The notes: generated by a model not told the origin, from the sequence alone. 64,000 nucleotides of DNA from Hydrangea macrophylla (GCA_033977485.1 CM066985.1:79117045-79181044); one strand, 5' to 3'. Numbered from the stretch's first letter, positions 34,439 to 46,275 are shown. A program made the numbers and translations.

Positions 34439-36032
34439 TAGTTGAGTGCTTGCTTAGATTAATAATTCGGTTAAAAAAGATGTTGAGTAGATGCCTATCA
34501 CGAGATAGGATGAGAGGGGGTGTTTAAGTCATTTAGGCTCCTTCCCTCTCGTTACATAATTCCCGGACCTAAAAATCTCTGTTTTCCAAAATATCAGTTT
34601 GTTTTTAAAATAGTTTCTTAATTTTTCTTTAAAAATTAAGTGATAACTCGTATTTAAATTTGGAAAAGTTAGAACGCGACTAGCTTGTAATATCCATAAC
34701 AACTTATTTTTTATATCTCTTGTCCCAATTTTTAATGGATTGTTTAAAATTTTTTTTTTTTTTTAGAGAAGGAATTATATTTAATTGTTGATTGACAATA
34801 ATTTTGTTAAACAAAACTTTTTTTTTTGCGTCGATGAACAGGTTATGCACTAGTTTTACGTTGTTTACACACTCAAACTGACTAATTAAGAACTATTAAA
34901 ATATATAAGTAATTGCGTTATATATGGTTTGGAACTATTAAAATATAAAGTAATTGCGTTATGTTCAAATGTGACTCTTCCCTAGTTCCCTTTAGAAATA
35001 GTCAAAACTGTTATGGTTAGATTTACAGTTAGATCTTTTCGAAGAAAAATTCCTACACAAGGAGAAGAAAGTACTCATCCCATAGCCACAGGTGATTAGA
35101 CTAATATAGTAAAAACAATAACAAAAAGTCAAAAACCATTTATTTCGTGAAGTTATATATAGTTGTTTTTAAAGTTCAAGTGAAATATCCACAATGTCAT
35201 GACTCTTTGATTAATGTTGTCATTACTTTGAACATTTTATTATAAATAATTAAGAAAAACAAGTAAATATTAATATGACGGATAACTCTTGGGCCATATA
35301 AAAATCTCACAAAATTAAGATACATGAGATTTAACAAGGGCAAAAAACTGATTTTTTTTAAAAATTATATATTTGCACTAAAAAAAAGTTTTACAATTTA
35401 GCCCCTTTGAAAATTATAAAATCCCCCCGGATAAAATTATCATACTTTGCCCCCTCTCTTATGTTTTTGTGTTAATTATAAAATATATATATATATAATA
35501 TGTATAAATAGGTCCAAAATATACACAAAATGTATAAATATATCCAAAATATGCATAAATAATATAGGTCCAAAAAAAAATTCGTTACATCATGCCTCCC
35601 GTTGAACTGATTTTCTATATCCGCCCCTGCATAAACCAGGTACACTGTGGGATTCTCAGAGAAGAGAGATAGACACATAAAATTTATGTATCTTATTTTT
35701 GAAAGATTATGATGCACCAAAAATTATCCTTATATGACTGTCCGATTCACTTCTATTTTATGCAATTGCATACAAAATCCCAAGGCTGCATGTTCCGAAC
35801 CTAAAGGTTTCCAATACACACTCTCTCCCTCCACCAATAGGCTTTGCTAGCATATGTCAATATAGTTAGCTGGGGGCATTTCCATCAAATTGACTACAGT
35901 GCAAAGCATACGTCATGTCTCAATTCGCTTATTAAAATTTCTAACTACCCAATTTCCATTTACAGACGTGGGCACGAGGTTCAAGGTAGTTTTTAGGAGA
36001 ACATTTTTAGGTACAACTGTAATTAATAATAG
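34433..36032. other. Unassigned AT-rich DNA with a possible hAT edge
   Basis: No gene. A degenerate 30-bp tandem repeat (tataaata(g/t)(g/a)tccaaaat) occupies about 35498-35580. At 35617-35631 the minus strand reads CAGGGGCGGATATAG, matching the start of a common plant hAT-like family (CAGGGGCGGA). I found no matching other end, so I only flag it. Confidence 0.4.
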
Positions 36033-36126
36033 TGAGTCTAGCGGATCTTTTCATTATGACCCATAGCAAAAGTGGGATGTCTGCATGTAGAGAGTGCTGA
36101 GTCTAGCGGATCTTTTCAGTATGACC
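36033..36126. repeat. 68-bp tandem duplication interrupted by a hAT element
   Basis: The block gagtctagcggatcttttca, then tatgacccatagcaaaagtg and on to gagagtgc, occurs once at about 36033-36099. It begins again at 36100. The second copy is cut after gtatgacc by the hAT element and resumes at 37171, with ggacgtctgcatgtagagag. Confidence 0.88.
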
Positions 36127-36641
36127 TAGGCCTGGCAAATGGGCGGATTTGGGCGCGTTCGGGCCGGGTTGAGGTCGGGTCGGGCTGAAAACGGGCCGGC
36201 CTGGGATTGGGTCTATATATAATCGGGTCGGGTCGGGTCGGGTGTGAAAGGGTAAACTCGTTTATTTATTTATTTTTTTTTTTGGGAGCCCTACTGTCAA
36301 AGCCTTGTTTGGGAAGAAAAAGAGATGAAGGAGATTCCAATAATAATAAATGAAAAATAATAAAAAGAGATGAGGGAGATCATTAAAAAAAAAAATCCCA
36401 TAGCAAAAAATTTCTCTATGTAGCATCATACTGTACAAATACACACTACATACAACAAATAAGAAAAAAAAAAAAAATCAAATACGGGGAAAAAAAAATT
36501 CTAAAAGATGAACCCAAATAATTTCTCTCAAAGCAAAACCCCTTCTGTAAATTAATTTTGCTTCCTTCTGAATATGTGTGGAGAGAGAGAGAGAGAGCAA
36601 AACCCCTCCTGTAAATTAATTTTCTTCCTTCTGACAATGTG

Positions 36642-36672
<31 letters not shown>

Positions 36673-37170
36673 CAAAACCCCTCCTATAAATTAATTTTCT
36701 TCCTTCTGAATGTGTGGAGAGAGAGAGAGAGAGAGAGCAAAACCCCTACTGTAAATTAATTTTGCTTCCTTCTGAATATGTGTAGAGAGTGAGAGAGAGA
36801 GAGTGAGAGAGAGAGAGGTGGTGGTTGAAGAGACGAGAAGGGTTTTCATTAGGTTTGTTGGGTTTTAGAGAGAGAGAGAGAGTGGGGGTCAAAACTCAGG
36901 AGATGAGAGAGAGAAAAAGTGGTTTGGCCTTTTGGGAAGTAGGTATTGTATTGAGTCATTTTGACGGCTGAAGAGGTGGTGGCTGAAGAGATGAGAATGA
37001 TGATTAGGTTTAGTGTCGTAAATGGTCCCTCTTGAGGCCTGTGCAAGCCCGCTATAATCTTCCAATGAACCCGACTTCGGCACGGTAATTAAACACATCC
37101 CAGCCCAAAAACAATTCAGTTCGGGCTTTAATGGGCTGGTGTGTCAATCGGGCTGGAGTTGCCAGGTCTA
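36127..37170. mobile_element. Non-autonomous hAT element
   Basis: The ends are TAGGCCTGGCAA and TTGCCAGGTCTA, 12-bp terminal inverted repeats with one mismatch. They are flanked by the perfect 8-bp duplication GTATGACC (36119-36126 and 37171-37178), both hAT hallmarks. The subterminal region is rich in gggtcggg words, as in many plant hAT derivatives. It is 1,044 bp with no transposase frame. Confidence 0.92.
36533..36800. repeat. GA-rich minisatellite inside the hAT element
   Basis: Four copies of gcaaaacccc(t/c)(t/c)ctgtaaa and the following ttaattttgcttccttctga start at about 36533, 36597, 36672 and 36737. They are separated by (GA)n runs of differing length, so the period varies (64, 75, 65 bp). 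Confidence 0.9.
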
Positions 37171-37178
37171 GTATGACC

Positions 37179-37762
37179 CATAGCAAAAGTGGGACGTCTG
37201 CATGTAGAGAGTGCGGTTTCCATTGAAAAGACAAATGTCTAATTTTTCATTGGTTGGATCTAATGTACCAAGTAGGCATTTCACGTGTGGAAAGATACTA
37301 AAAAACTTCTCAATTTTTTAGGGATGGAGAACTTATTGTATGTCCAAACCAATTTGGTTTATCCATATTAAAAATAGCTCTTGCCTTTCTAAAGTAAGTT
37401 TAGAGTTGTGACTCTTGTAAATGGTTTGGAAAGACATATCTCAACTAATAAGGACGAACCATATTAATGGTTAATTTGGTGTAAGCTTGAATCTTACCAC
37501 ACACTTGTCTCGTGATTTTGCCGAATGCGTGTATTATTTGATTGGTGTACGTGCTCGGAGTTTATCATTTGTCCTACTTCGATAAACCGATATCAAACTG
37601 TACATGGTACGAAGAAGATTCTTCCAAAATAAAAATATATTATTGTGTGGTCCTAGATTGTAGGCCTCGTGATGGTCTGACTAATATGAGGCTTTTGATT
37701 AATTTTTTTTCCCCATAAACAAGACTATTTAGCAACTTTATAGTGTCATATTGGTCAAAACC
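37179..37762. other. Unassigned DNA
   Basis: It contains the rest of the 68-bp duplication (to about 37215). No gene recognised beyond it. Confidence 0.5.
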
Positions 37763-38199
37763 ACAACGGGACCATGAAATGGAGAAAAAATTGGTTGCAA
37801 CGATATCACGTAATAGTATCTACGTGGGATTACCAATCAATCAGATTTTTGAAAAAAAAAATATTTAATGTGACGATTATATATGTAAGTATGCTGACGT
37901 GGTGTGATATTTTAATCTACACAATACACCTGCCTCCGATTTCCTCGAGATCATGACATGTAATTGTGAGAAGCCAAATTGTCATGATCCCCCTAAAAAT
38001 ATGGGGCATATATTTGGTAAAGATTAAAATGTCACACCACATCTGCATGCTGATGTGGTGCGATGGTTGCACTGAATAATTTTGTGAATGCCTAATAGAC
38101 GAATTAGAGTAATTTGATTGGTTAATAACACCACATAAACACGATAACTTAGTGTCACCGTTGCAACCAATATTTTCTCCATATAATGGGATTATACTA
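37763..38199. mobile_element. Foldback (MULE-like) MITE
   Basis: The left arm (gaaatggagaaaaaattggt, then tgcaacg, at about 37775-37802) is the inverted complement of the right arm (cgttgcaaccaatattttct, then ccatat, at about 38160-38185). The complementarity continues inward through gtgacgat...gctgacgtggtgtgatattttaatct against agattaaaatgtcacaccac. Long imperfect arms and the lack of coding sequence suggest a foldback or Mutator-like MITE. The termini and target duplication are not resolved. Confidence 0.65.
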
Positions 38200-39587
38200 T
38201 AATTTACTGTATCTTTTTCAAACTATTTGGAACAAGGCGACCTGCATTTACCGGTCACCGTCCGTACGGACACTTTTGAGGGATCATCTCATGATTCTCA
38301 CCCTCTTTTTAGGGGTACTTGTGAACTGTCATTTCCATTGACTTCTTTTTGCCTATGTAACATTCGTATACATATCGAAGTGACAGATCCTTAAGCTACC
38401 TCAAAAGAACTGCCAGATCACGAACCACACCCAAGCCGTCAGGTACTAATTAAGGACACCCTACCGTCCAGACTGGCTCTTCATGTTAACCCTATCGGTC
38501 AAGCCGGTCATCCCCTTTCCACACCCCTTTCAGAGTAAGTCTTTAGGGTGTGTTTGATAAAATTGAAAATTAAGTACTAAAAATTAAGTGTTAAATTTAA
38601 GTACTGAAAATTTTAAGTAATTTATACTTGCAACATTGAAACACTATTTCAAGAATTAAAATAGAATGTATTCAGTGATTATTTTCAGTAGAAAATTTTC
38701 ACTTAAAGTTTTAATTTAGTGGATTTTTCGCTGCTTTTTTCAATTAAATTGTACATTATCAAACATACTAAAAAAAAATAAGTACTGAAAATGTTCATTT
38801 TCACCACTTAATTGGGTTCAACCCATTTTTTATTTTAATAAATATTGTATCAATTGAATTTTTCACATAGTTAGTCATGGAAATTTTTTAAATTTCACAT
38901 AACTAATTATGTGGAATTGTGTGACACAATGATTTGGTTTTACTAATTAGTGACTTGCTACTATTTTTTTGGTTCAACACATTTTGATAAATTTCAAGAA
39001 AATTAGATATGCCGAGGATGAGCAAAAAACATATGAATTCTCCAGAAAATACATAAATTCTTCTGAAACTAGAGGAAACAAAAGGCATTAATGTCTGTGG
39101 TAAAAAACCTCAAGCATATAAAGAGGTAACATCTTTACAGGATTTGATGTAATCCAAAACTGAAAGATGTTAAAGGTCTCTTAAACTCAAATAATTCAAT
39201 AAATGGACTTTCTACTAAATTTATATTTAAAATACTGATCAGTTATAAAGAGTTATCATTCCATGGTGGGTGATTGGGAAAGCTAAATATGGGTTTTGTG
39301 GTTCATATTTGTTATATATGTTCAAATGTTTACCAGATGTCACTTTCATAATTCAATAGATTTTTTTTTCTTTGGACTAATTTTTTTTTTTACTAAAACA
39401 AAACAAAATTAGATTGAGATTGAACATGAACGTATTTTATGTTGTCAATATTTGTTTAGTTATTCCATCTTGGTTATCCGAGACACACGAACTTCTTTGA
39501 AAAAACTTATGTACTCTTTGTAGGATCTTTAATCTATAGAATTGTATAACCCTATAGTAGTAAAAGCACAATCTTAGGATCATATCA
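38200..39587. other. Unassigned AT-rich DNA with a weak MITE candidate
   Basis: No gene. At 38545-38773 the ends TAGGGTGTGTTTGATAA and TTATCAAACATACTA form imperfect inverted repeats of the kind seen in hAT MITEs. A matching 8-bp duplication is not evident. Confidence 0.4.
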
Positions 39588-39754
39588 TGTTAGATTATTA
39601 AAGATACAATATAGTAGAATACATACTGGCCTGTATCTATATGTGGATGATCAGTTATTGTCTTCCTCAGTCAAATCTCTTGAGTTTTGCATTGGGTACC
39701 TTCTCTAGATGGGTAGACGAAGTTGTATAATGATTTGTCATATCGGGGACCATA
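39588..39754 (-). repeat. copia-2 3' LTR, distal piece
   Basis: In minus sense it ends AATAATCTAACA, the inverted counterpart of the LTR start TGTTAGGAAATT at 42091. It is separated from the rest of the LTR by the solo LTR. Confidence 0.85.
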
Positions 39755-41867
39755 TGTCACGACCCATCCCACTACGCGTGGAAATAGGACACGTGGCACA
39801 CCACCAAGGCTCATCCAACCATCACCTAATAATACGCAGCGGAAAGAACTTCTATAAAACAACTCGGGGTATATTAAAACTTAGGAAACGTTTCCCTTCT
39901 GTGTTGTAAAATACATTAAAATCAGAGTTATAAAAAGTTTTGGCCAAAGGAAAACACGTCAAAAGAAAACAGTTTTGAAAACAGAGGCTCAGTCGACTGC
40001 CCCGTCGACTGCACCAGGGTCCAGTCGACTGCTCCGTCGACTGTGTTAAGCAGAACCAAAAATACATCATATAGCAAAGAGGTCCAGTCGACTGATCTGG
40101 GGATCCAGTCGACTGCTTTTCAATTGATGGAAGCAGTAGCTAAAATCAACAGTGTTCAGTCGACTGCCCAAGGGTCCAGTCGACTGCTTCTCTGATATAC
40201 ACTTACAGTATCCCAAATACACGAGATCCAGTCGACTGATCAGGGGGTTCAGTCGACTGCTCCTCTGCTGGCAGCCCTGAGCTGGAACTTAACAAGTCCT
40301 ACTACTCAATACCAACAACAAACACAACCACAACTGATTTTTAACGTATTAAAATATAACTACAGATGTTCAATTACAAGATTACAGTACTATAGAACTA
40401 ATCTATGGTTCTATTACAACATATTACCAATCCTTACACAAGTTTAGGATTTAAAACAAAAACATATACAAGTGTTATCCCCGGCGTTCATCGGCCTCAC
40501 TCATCGCGCTTCTTTTTATCCTTCTTCTTACTTGCAATGGAGTACATCTCCACTGCTCAGCTATATGCTGAGCGTACAAGTCTAACATGCACAATATATG
40601 ATGAAACATGCTTTAATCTCATAAATCATACAATAGTCTCTAGGAAGAAAAATACGCATTCATCCGGTAGCGGCAAGTCCAAGCCTTAAACCGCGATACC
40701 AATGGCAAGTCCAAGTCTATCAACCATTGTATCCACAAGTGCCATGGCAAGTCCAAGTCTATCAACCATGCACAGTAGCCGTCGCTACTAAATTCTCAAA
40801 CATCGAGAAGCTTACTCCGGCATGAAATTGTATAAGACTCCCCTTTGACCCACATAGACAACTTAACGTGCTCGCATAAATTTAGACATGTTTTTCACAA
40901 TTTAGCGCGTGCATAATTAACGGGCCTACAATTAACACATGGATTTCGCCCGGATCTCAATTTCGTCGTCGAAATATAAAACATGTATTTCCCTATATTT
41001 CACAAGTTAGAACTTCATACCTCGTGCGATTTCCCCCAAACTTTGAAGGATCGACTAGGAGGCTAAATAAACGTCGGATTTCGAATTTGGTACGATTCCT
41101 ACAAGTTTATACCTGTTTTTCCCAAAAGTCCAAAATTAAGATTTTTACAAAACTTGGCCAAACATGACCTAAGTGGTATCAAAACGTAGATCTTACCTCC
41201 ACGAGTTCAAATCTGAAATCTGGAGAAAATCTGACGGACGAACGGTCGTCGATCGGCGTCGCAAAGCCCGTTGGCTCTAAATCTCCCTTCTCTCTCCTCT
41301 CTCTAGATATTTATGGGAAGTTTGGATGAGAATGAATCTCATCCTTACTATATATAGAAAAACTCTTTGGAGTTTACGTTTACCTCCCCACAAGTTTCTC
41401 AAACTTCTAATTACCTCTCGAAACTTCGCACACGTCCATTTTATGCCTTTACGAGTGAAAACTATAAATTTCAAAAGTTTCCGACTAAGTTTCGTTTGGG
41501 TCCAAAATAACGTCCGAAAACTATATTCTGTGGAATCTCTACACAACCTACCTTTTCAATTAACGCATCTCTCACGTTCTCACCACAGTTCTCAAAATGA
41601 TACTATCATATCCAAATTACCAGAATTATACTACACAGGTATAATTACTATTCAACAAATACCAGATAAAGTCAAATAACATTTAAATCACATAAATGTC
41701 ATTTACTCATGATTATGCAATATGAACTGCCATGTTCCTGTGTTCTCATTGACACCTTACCGTTGACTCACAGTCAACCTCAATCCACCATTATCAATTG
41801 ACATTGATAACCTCTCAATTTACAACTATGCATGATAAAACTATAAATTTTTGGAACGGGTGTGACA
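39755..41867 (-). repeat. Solo LTR of the Tekay-B family
   Basis: 2113 bp, TGTCACGACCC...GGGTGTGACA, flanked by the perfect duplication CCATA (39750-39754 and 41868-41872). It aligns along its length with the Tekay-B LTRs. No internal region is attached, so the interior was lost by recombination between LTRs. It carries eight exact CAGTCGACTG words plus two CCGTCGACTG variants at 39990-40259. A tandem caagtccaagtctatcaacc repeat (about 40675-40775) stands where Tekay-B has a different repeat. Confidence 0.95.
39990..40259. repeat. CAGTCGACTG palindrome cluster (solo LTR)
   Basis: Exact words start at 39990, 40022, 40085, 40106, 40157, 40177, 40229 and 40250, with CCGTCGACTG at 40002 and 40034. 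The paired copies are 12 or 20-21 bp apart. Confidence 0.95.
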
Positions 41868-42091
41868 CCATAACCTATTATGTCTTTATATACTGCTCTG
41901 CTAGGATTCCAATTATTCCTAATAAGGTCAGTATTTGGTATCCACTCATTAAACCCATACCCAGCAGAATTCCATGGGCTTCCTACAATTAGACCACGTG
42001 ATATAAGCCCGACCATTTAATTAATAGCCCTTATAATATAATCGATATTAATATGTTGCCCACTATTATGAGGAAATGTAATTTCCTAACA
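41868..42091 (-). repeat. copia-2 3' LTR, proximal piece
   Basis: In minus sense it starts TGTTAGGAAATTACATTTCC directly after the polypurine tract (AGCCCAAGTGGGAGAT, plus 42092-42107). It is cut by the CCATA duplication. Confidence 0.88.
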
Positions 42092-42109
42092 ATCTCCCAC
42101 TTGGGCTAC

Positions 42110-43102
42110 ATATGATTCTTAAAACAATTATATCACATGTTCTTTAGACGCGGACCTTGTATGCTATTTATCTTTGGACTTCACCTTAGTTTTAATCTGG
42201 TCCATTTCCTATAATAGTATGGGAACAAGGCGACTTTCGTCACACATAATCGTAACTAGACTTTCAATGGTCACCATGCCATCATATTCAATGACATAGA
42301 TCAAGTATGGATGAGTAGCATGGAAATTACATGCAATGTGATTTCAAACATGCCCAGATTGGAATCCAGCGATAGTATGGGAACAAGGCGGGTTGACGTG
42401 GATCGCTTATTGTCTTGGCATCCAGCAAAATTGGAATTAGAATACCCGATGATCTACAAAACGTCTTATCTCTGATACGTGAGCATGTAATCCTTCGTTC
42501 TCTGTAAATACTGCATAGCCCATTTAACTGCTTTTCAATGATCCATCCCTGGGTTACTCAAATATCTACCTAATACTCCCACTATGAACGCAATATCTGG
42601 ATGCGTACATACTTGAGCATACGTTAGAATTCCTACTGCTGATGCATAGGGAATCTTTTGCATCTCCTTAGTTTCAAAGTCATTCTTGGGGCACTATCTG
42701 AGACTGAACTTGTTTCCTGTACCTATGGGCGTATCTCTTGATGAACAACCTTTCATGCCAAATCTACTTAAAACTTTTTCGATATAGCTCTTTTGTGATA
42801 ACCCAAGGATATCTTGAGAGTGATCTCGCAATATCTGTATTCCTAATACAAAAGAGGCATCCCCAAGATCTTTCATCTCAAAATTCTTAGTGAGAAAGCT
42901 CTTGGTTTCGTGCAATAAGCCTATATCGCTGCAGGCTACCAGAATGTCATCGACATATAGAATTAGAAAGATATACTTACTCCCACTGAACTTGTGATAT
43001 ACACAGTCATCAATCACATTCGCCTCAAAGCCATGGAGGTGATTACTTGATGGAACTTGTGATACCATTGACGGGAAGCCTGGCATTGTGGACGATACCA
43101 CA
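42110..43102 (-). pseudogene. copia-2 reverse transcriptase and RNase H remnant
   Basis: The central frame 42694-43101 encodes FEANVIDDCVYHKFSGSKYI, the active site LYVDDILVA and EMKDLGDASFVLGIQI, all diagnostic of copia RT. Downstream to about 42400, in frames with several stops, come GVLGRYLSNPG and an RNase H start (GYSNSNFAGC). The N-terminal half of RT is missing because an internal deletion joins it directly to integrase near 43065-43075. A single base is also missing at about 43033. Confidence 0.88.
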
Positions 43103-43564
43103 TTTCTCTAGGAATTTAGCAAAGGGTCCTGAACGTTGTTCTCCTGATCCATCATATCTACCATAGTATTCACCACCATGATCAGATTTAACAGTCTTAA
43201 TTTTTTTGCCAAACTAAAGTTCAACTTCAGCTTTGAATGACTTGAAAACATCCAGAGACTGTGACTTCTCGTGTATTAAATATCGGTACCCATATCTTGA
43301 ATAGTCGTCTATGAATGTAATGAAATATTGTTGTCCATTCCAAGAGGCTATAGGGAATGGACCACATATATCAATGTGAATGAGTTCTAAGATGTCTATA
43401 CACCTGTTGGCACCTAATTCCCTTATGTTTGTCTGTTTTTCCTTAATGCACTCAATATTATCAATTAGATTGCAACGGAAACCATCATACCACCCTTCGT
43501 TTTCAGAATAAGTTTCAATTCTAATTATTTTAAATCTCAAAACTGTCTTTCCTGAATATTTCAA
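43075..43564 (-). pseudogene. copia-2 integrase fragment
   Basis: The frame ending at 43214 encodes HIDICGPFPIASWNGQQYF and FIDDYSRYGYRYLI, the first catalytic Asp region of copia integrase. The sequence goes on in another frame with VKSDHGGEYYGRYDGSGEQR (second catalytic Asp), then stops at the deletion joint. The third catalytic residue and the C-terminal half are absent. Confidence 0.88.
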
Positions 43565-43565
43565 T

Positions 43566-44080
43566 ATTCATACCAAAATATTAGAAAACTTTCTGCCCAT
43601 ACTAAATTCTTTGTCGATTCTAGCCCAGACACTGGTCGTTACACTGGCATCATCTAGATGATAATAGATTTCAAGTCAATTCTTCCATTATTACCAATCT
43701 CGTACATCATCGCGCATCCATCTTCTACTATCTAAGGAGACACCCCAACCTTCTTGTAATCAACATAAGTCTTAAATATTTTCCTGTGTTTGAATAACAT
43801 CATATCCCAACCCAATAGAATAACTGCCGTCAGAAATAAACATATATATCAAATAATAATAAACCCTGTAGTTTTTTTTTTTTTTTTGACATAGGTGATT
43901 TCCTTGTCATGCTTTATCAACACAAAACCCAAGTTTCCATGCAAAGTTTCATTTCTTACATCCCGAATTCATCAATCTTCAAAAGAAAACCCAAAGTAAA
44001 TATCATCCCAACCCGACTTCTGAATTCTTAAAATTTATTTGTACTTCTAAATCCGCACAACTACAATCTCTCACTACACT
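43566..44080 (-). other. Leftmost visible part of Tekay-like element X
   Basis: C-rich, G-poor sequence of the same style as 55016-57650, from which it is separated by Tekay-B and a solo LTR. The phrase aactacaatctctcact at about 44060 recurs at about 56524. A poly-T run lies at 43870-43884. The exact junction with copia-2 is not resolved. Confidence 0.45.
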
Positions 44081-44085
44081 AACAG

Positions 44086-46275
44086 TGTCACGACCCATCC
44101 CACTACGCGTGAAAATAGGACACGTGGCACGCCACCAAGGCTCACCCAATCAACAATATAATGATACGCAGCGGAAAGAACTTTAAAACAACCTTGGGTA
44201 TTTAAAACTTAGGGAACATTACCCTCCGAGTTTATAAAATCCATTGAAATCAGAGTTATAAAAGAAATTTGTTCAATTTAAAGCGTTCACAAGAATCCAA
44301 TTCAAAATACAAAGGTTCAGTCGACTGCCCAGTCGACTGTACTAGGGTCCGGTCGACTGTGCCTGGCAGAAACTAAAACCCTAAATCCTCAACAGAGGTC
44401 CAGTCGACTGGGTTAAGCAGAACCCAAAATGCAACTTACTCAAAAGGGGTCCAGTCGACTGATATAGGGACCCAGTCGACTGCTTTTCCATTAATAGAAG
44501 CAGTAGCCAAATCCAACAGTGGTTCAGTCGACTGATCAGGGATCCAGTCGACTGCTTCTCTTACTATTCACTTTCAGTGTCTCAAACACACGGGATCCAG
44601 TCGACTGATCATGGGTCCAGTCGACTGCTCCCCTGCTGGCAGCCCTGTGATAAAAATTAACAACACATGCTTCTCAAAACCAACAACAAACACAACCATA
44701 ACTGATTTCCAACATATTAAAATGCAATTACAGATGTTCAATTACAAGATTTCCATACTGTGAAACTAATCCATGTTTCTATTACAACATACTACAATAT
44801 TCAAATCCTTACACAAGTTTAGGATTTAAAACAAAAACATATACAAGTGTGATTTCCCCGGCGTTCATCGGCCTCACTCATCACGCTTCTTCTTATCTTT
44901 CTTCTGACCTGCAATGGAGTACATCTCCACTGCTCAGCTATATGCTGAGCGTACAATTCTAAATGTATGCTTATATGATAATTCATGGTTTAAGCATCTA
45001 AAACACATAGAAATAGTCTCTAGGGTGAGTGGTACGCATTCATCCGGTCGATGCCGTAGGAGGCCCACCTCTCCCACGCATCTCGTACACTGGTTGGGCC
45101 TTCCTCCATACCAGGTACCGTGTACTGGTTGGGCCCACCTCCAATCCAGACACAACCACAATTCCAATTCCATTTCAATCACAATCACAATCCTCAAGGT
45201 TCGAGGAGCTTACCCCGGATGAATTTGCACCAAACTCCCCTTTGACCCAAGTAGACACATAACATGCTCACATAAACAGTTATAAGTGCTTTTATCATAA
45301 TTTCACGTGCATAATTAACGGGCCTAACTAACACATGAATTTCGCCCGGATCCAAAAATATCAAAAGTGATGTCCAAACACATGAAAATCCATATATTTC
45401 ATAGATCTAGAATTCATACCTCGTGCAAATCTCTTCAAACTTTGAAGGATCGTCTAGGGGGCTAAATAATCGTCGGATTTCAATTTATACGCGATTCCTA
45501 CAAGTTTTACCTGATTTTTCCCAAAAGTCTAGAATTAATATTTTTACAAAAATTGGCCAAACATGACCTAAGTGGTATCAAAACGTAGATCTTACCTCCA
45601 CGAGTTCAAATCTGAAATCTGGAGAAAATCTGACGGACGAACGGTCGTCGATCGGCGTCGCAAAGCCTGTTGGCTCCAAATCTCCCTTCTCTCTCCTCTC
45701 TCTAGATATTTGGCAAGTGTTTGGATGAGATTGAAATCTCATCCCAATCTATATATAGGCAAACTTTCGGGGAATTACGTTTACCTCCCCGCAAGTTTCT
45801 CAAAACTTCTCATTAATCCATGAAACTTCGCACACATCCATTTTATGCCTTTACGAGTGAAAATTATAAATTCCAAAAATTTTCGACTAAGTTTTGTTTG
45901 GGTCCAAAATAACGTCCGAAAACTATATTCTATGGGATCTCTACACAACCTACCTTTTTAATTAACGTGTCACTCACGTTCTCACCACAGTTCTCAAAAT
46001 GATATATAACAATATCGAAAATATCAGAAATTATACTACACAGGTATAATTCAGTATTCATAAAATACCAGATATATCAAATAACATTTAAGTCATATAA
46101 ATGTCATTTAATCGTGCCATGCAATATGAACTGCCATGTTCACGTGTCCTCACTGACACCTTACCAATGACTCACAGTCAACCTCCTCTCAATTCAATTA
46201 TCAAATAACATTGATAATCCACACAAATCTGAATATGCATATTAAAACCATGAAATTTTTGGAACGGGTGTGACA
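44086..46275 (-). repeat. Tekay-B 3' LTR
   Basis: 2190 bp, TGTCACGACCC...GGGTGTGACA. A TATA box (CCTATATATAGATTGG, minus) lies near 45755. The CAGTCGACTG cluster (44318-44627) is downstream of it in element sense, toward the LTR's 3' end. Confidence 0.96.
44318..44627. repeat. CAGTCGACTG palindrome cluster (Tekay-B 3' LTR)
   Basis: Nine exact CAGTCGACTG words start at 44318, 44330, 44401, 44452, 44473, 44525, 44545, 44598 and 44618, plus CGGTCGACTG at 44350. Neighbouring pairs are 12, 20 or 21 bp apart. The second member of a pair is usually followed by CT. Confidence 0.96.

Larger units (their letters stand above)
39588..43565 (-). mobile_element. Truncated Ty1/copia element (copia-2) split by a solo LTR
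   Basis: On the minus strand integrase and RT fragments (43565-42110) are followed by a polypurine tract and a 3' LTR with termini TGTTAG and CTAACA. The LTR lies in two pieces, 41868-42091 and 39588-39754, because a Tekay solo LTR inserted into it. Its TATA box (AGTATATAAAG) survives next to the insertion. No 5' LTR or gag is seen to the right, where the sequence passes into Tekay-like element X at about 43.57 kb. Confidence 0.88.

Noticed and set aside
44318..44627. A regularly spaced short repeat array that superficially resembles CRISPR
   Set aside because: The repeats are 10-bp palindromes with 2-60-bp spacers inside a plant LTR, without cas genes, and are duplicated in both LTRs.
44914..45262. 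Overlapping ORFs of 77-102 codons repeated at 51861-52209
   Set aside because: They lie in the LTRs and are duplicated only because the LTR is. No domain, and no sign that they are translated.
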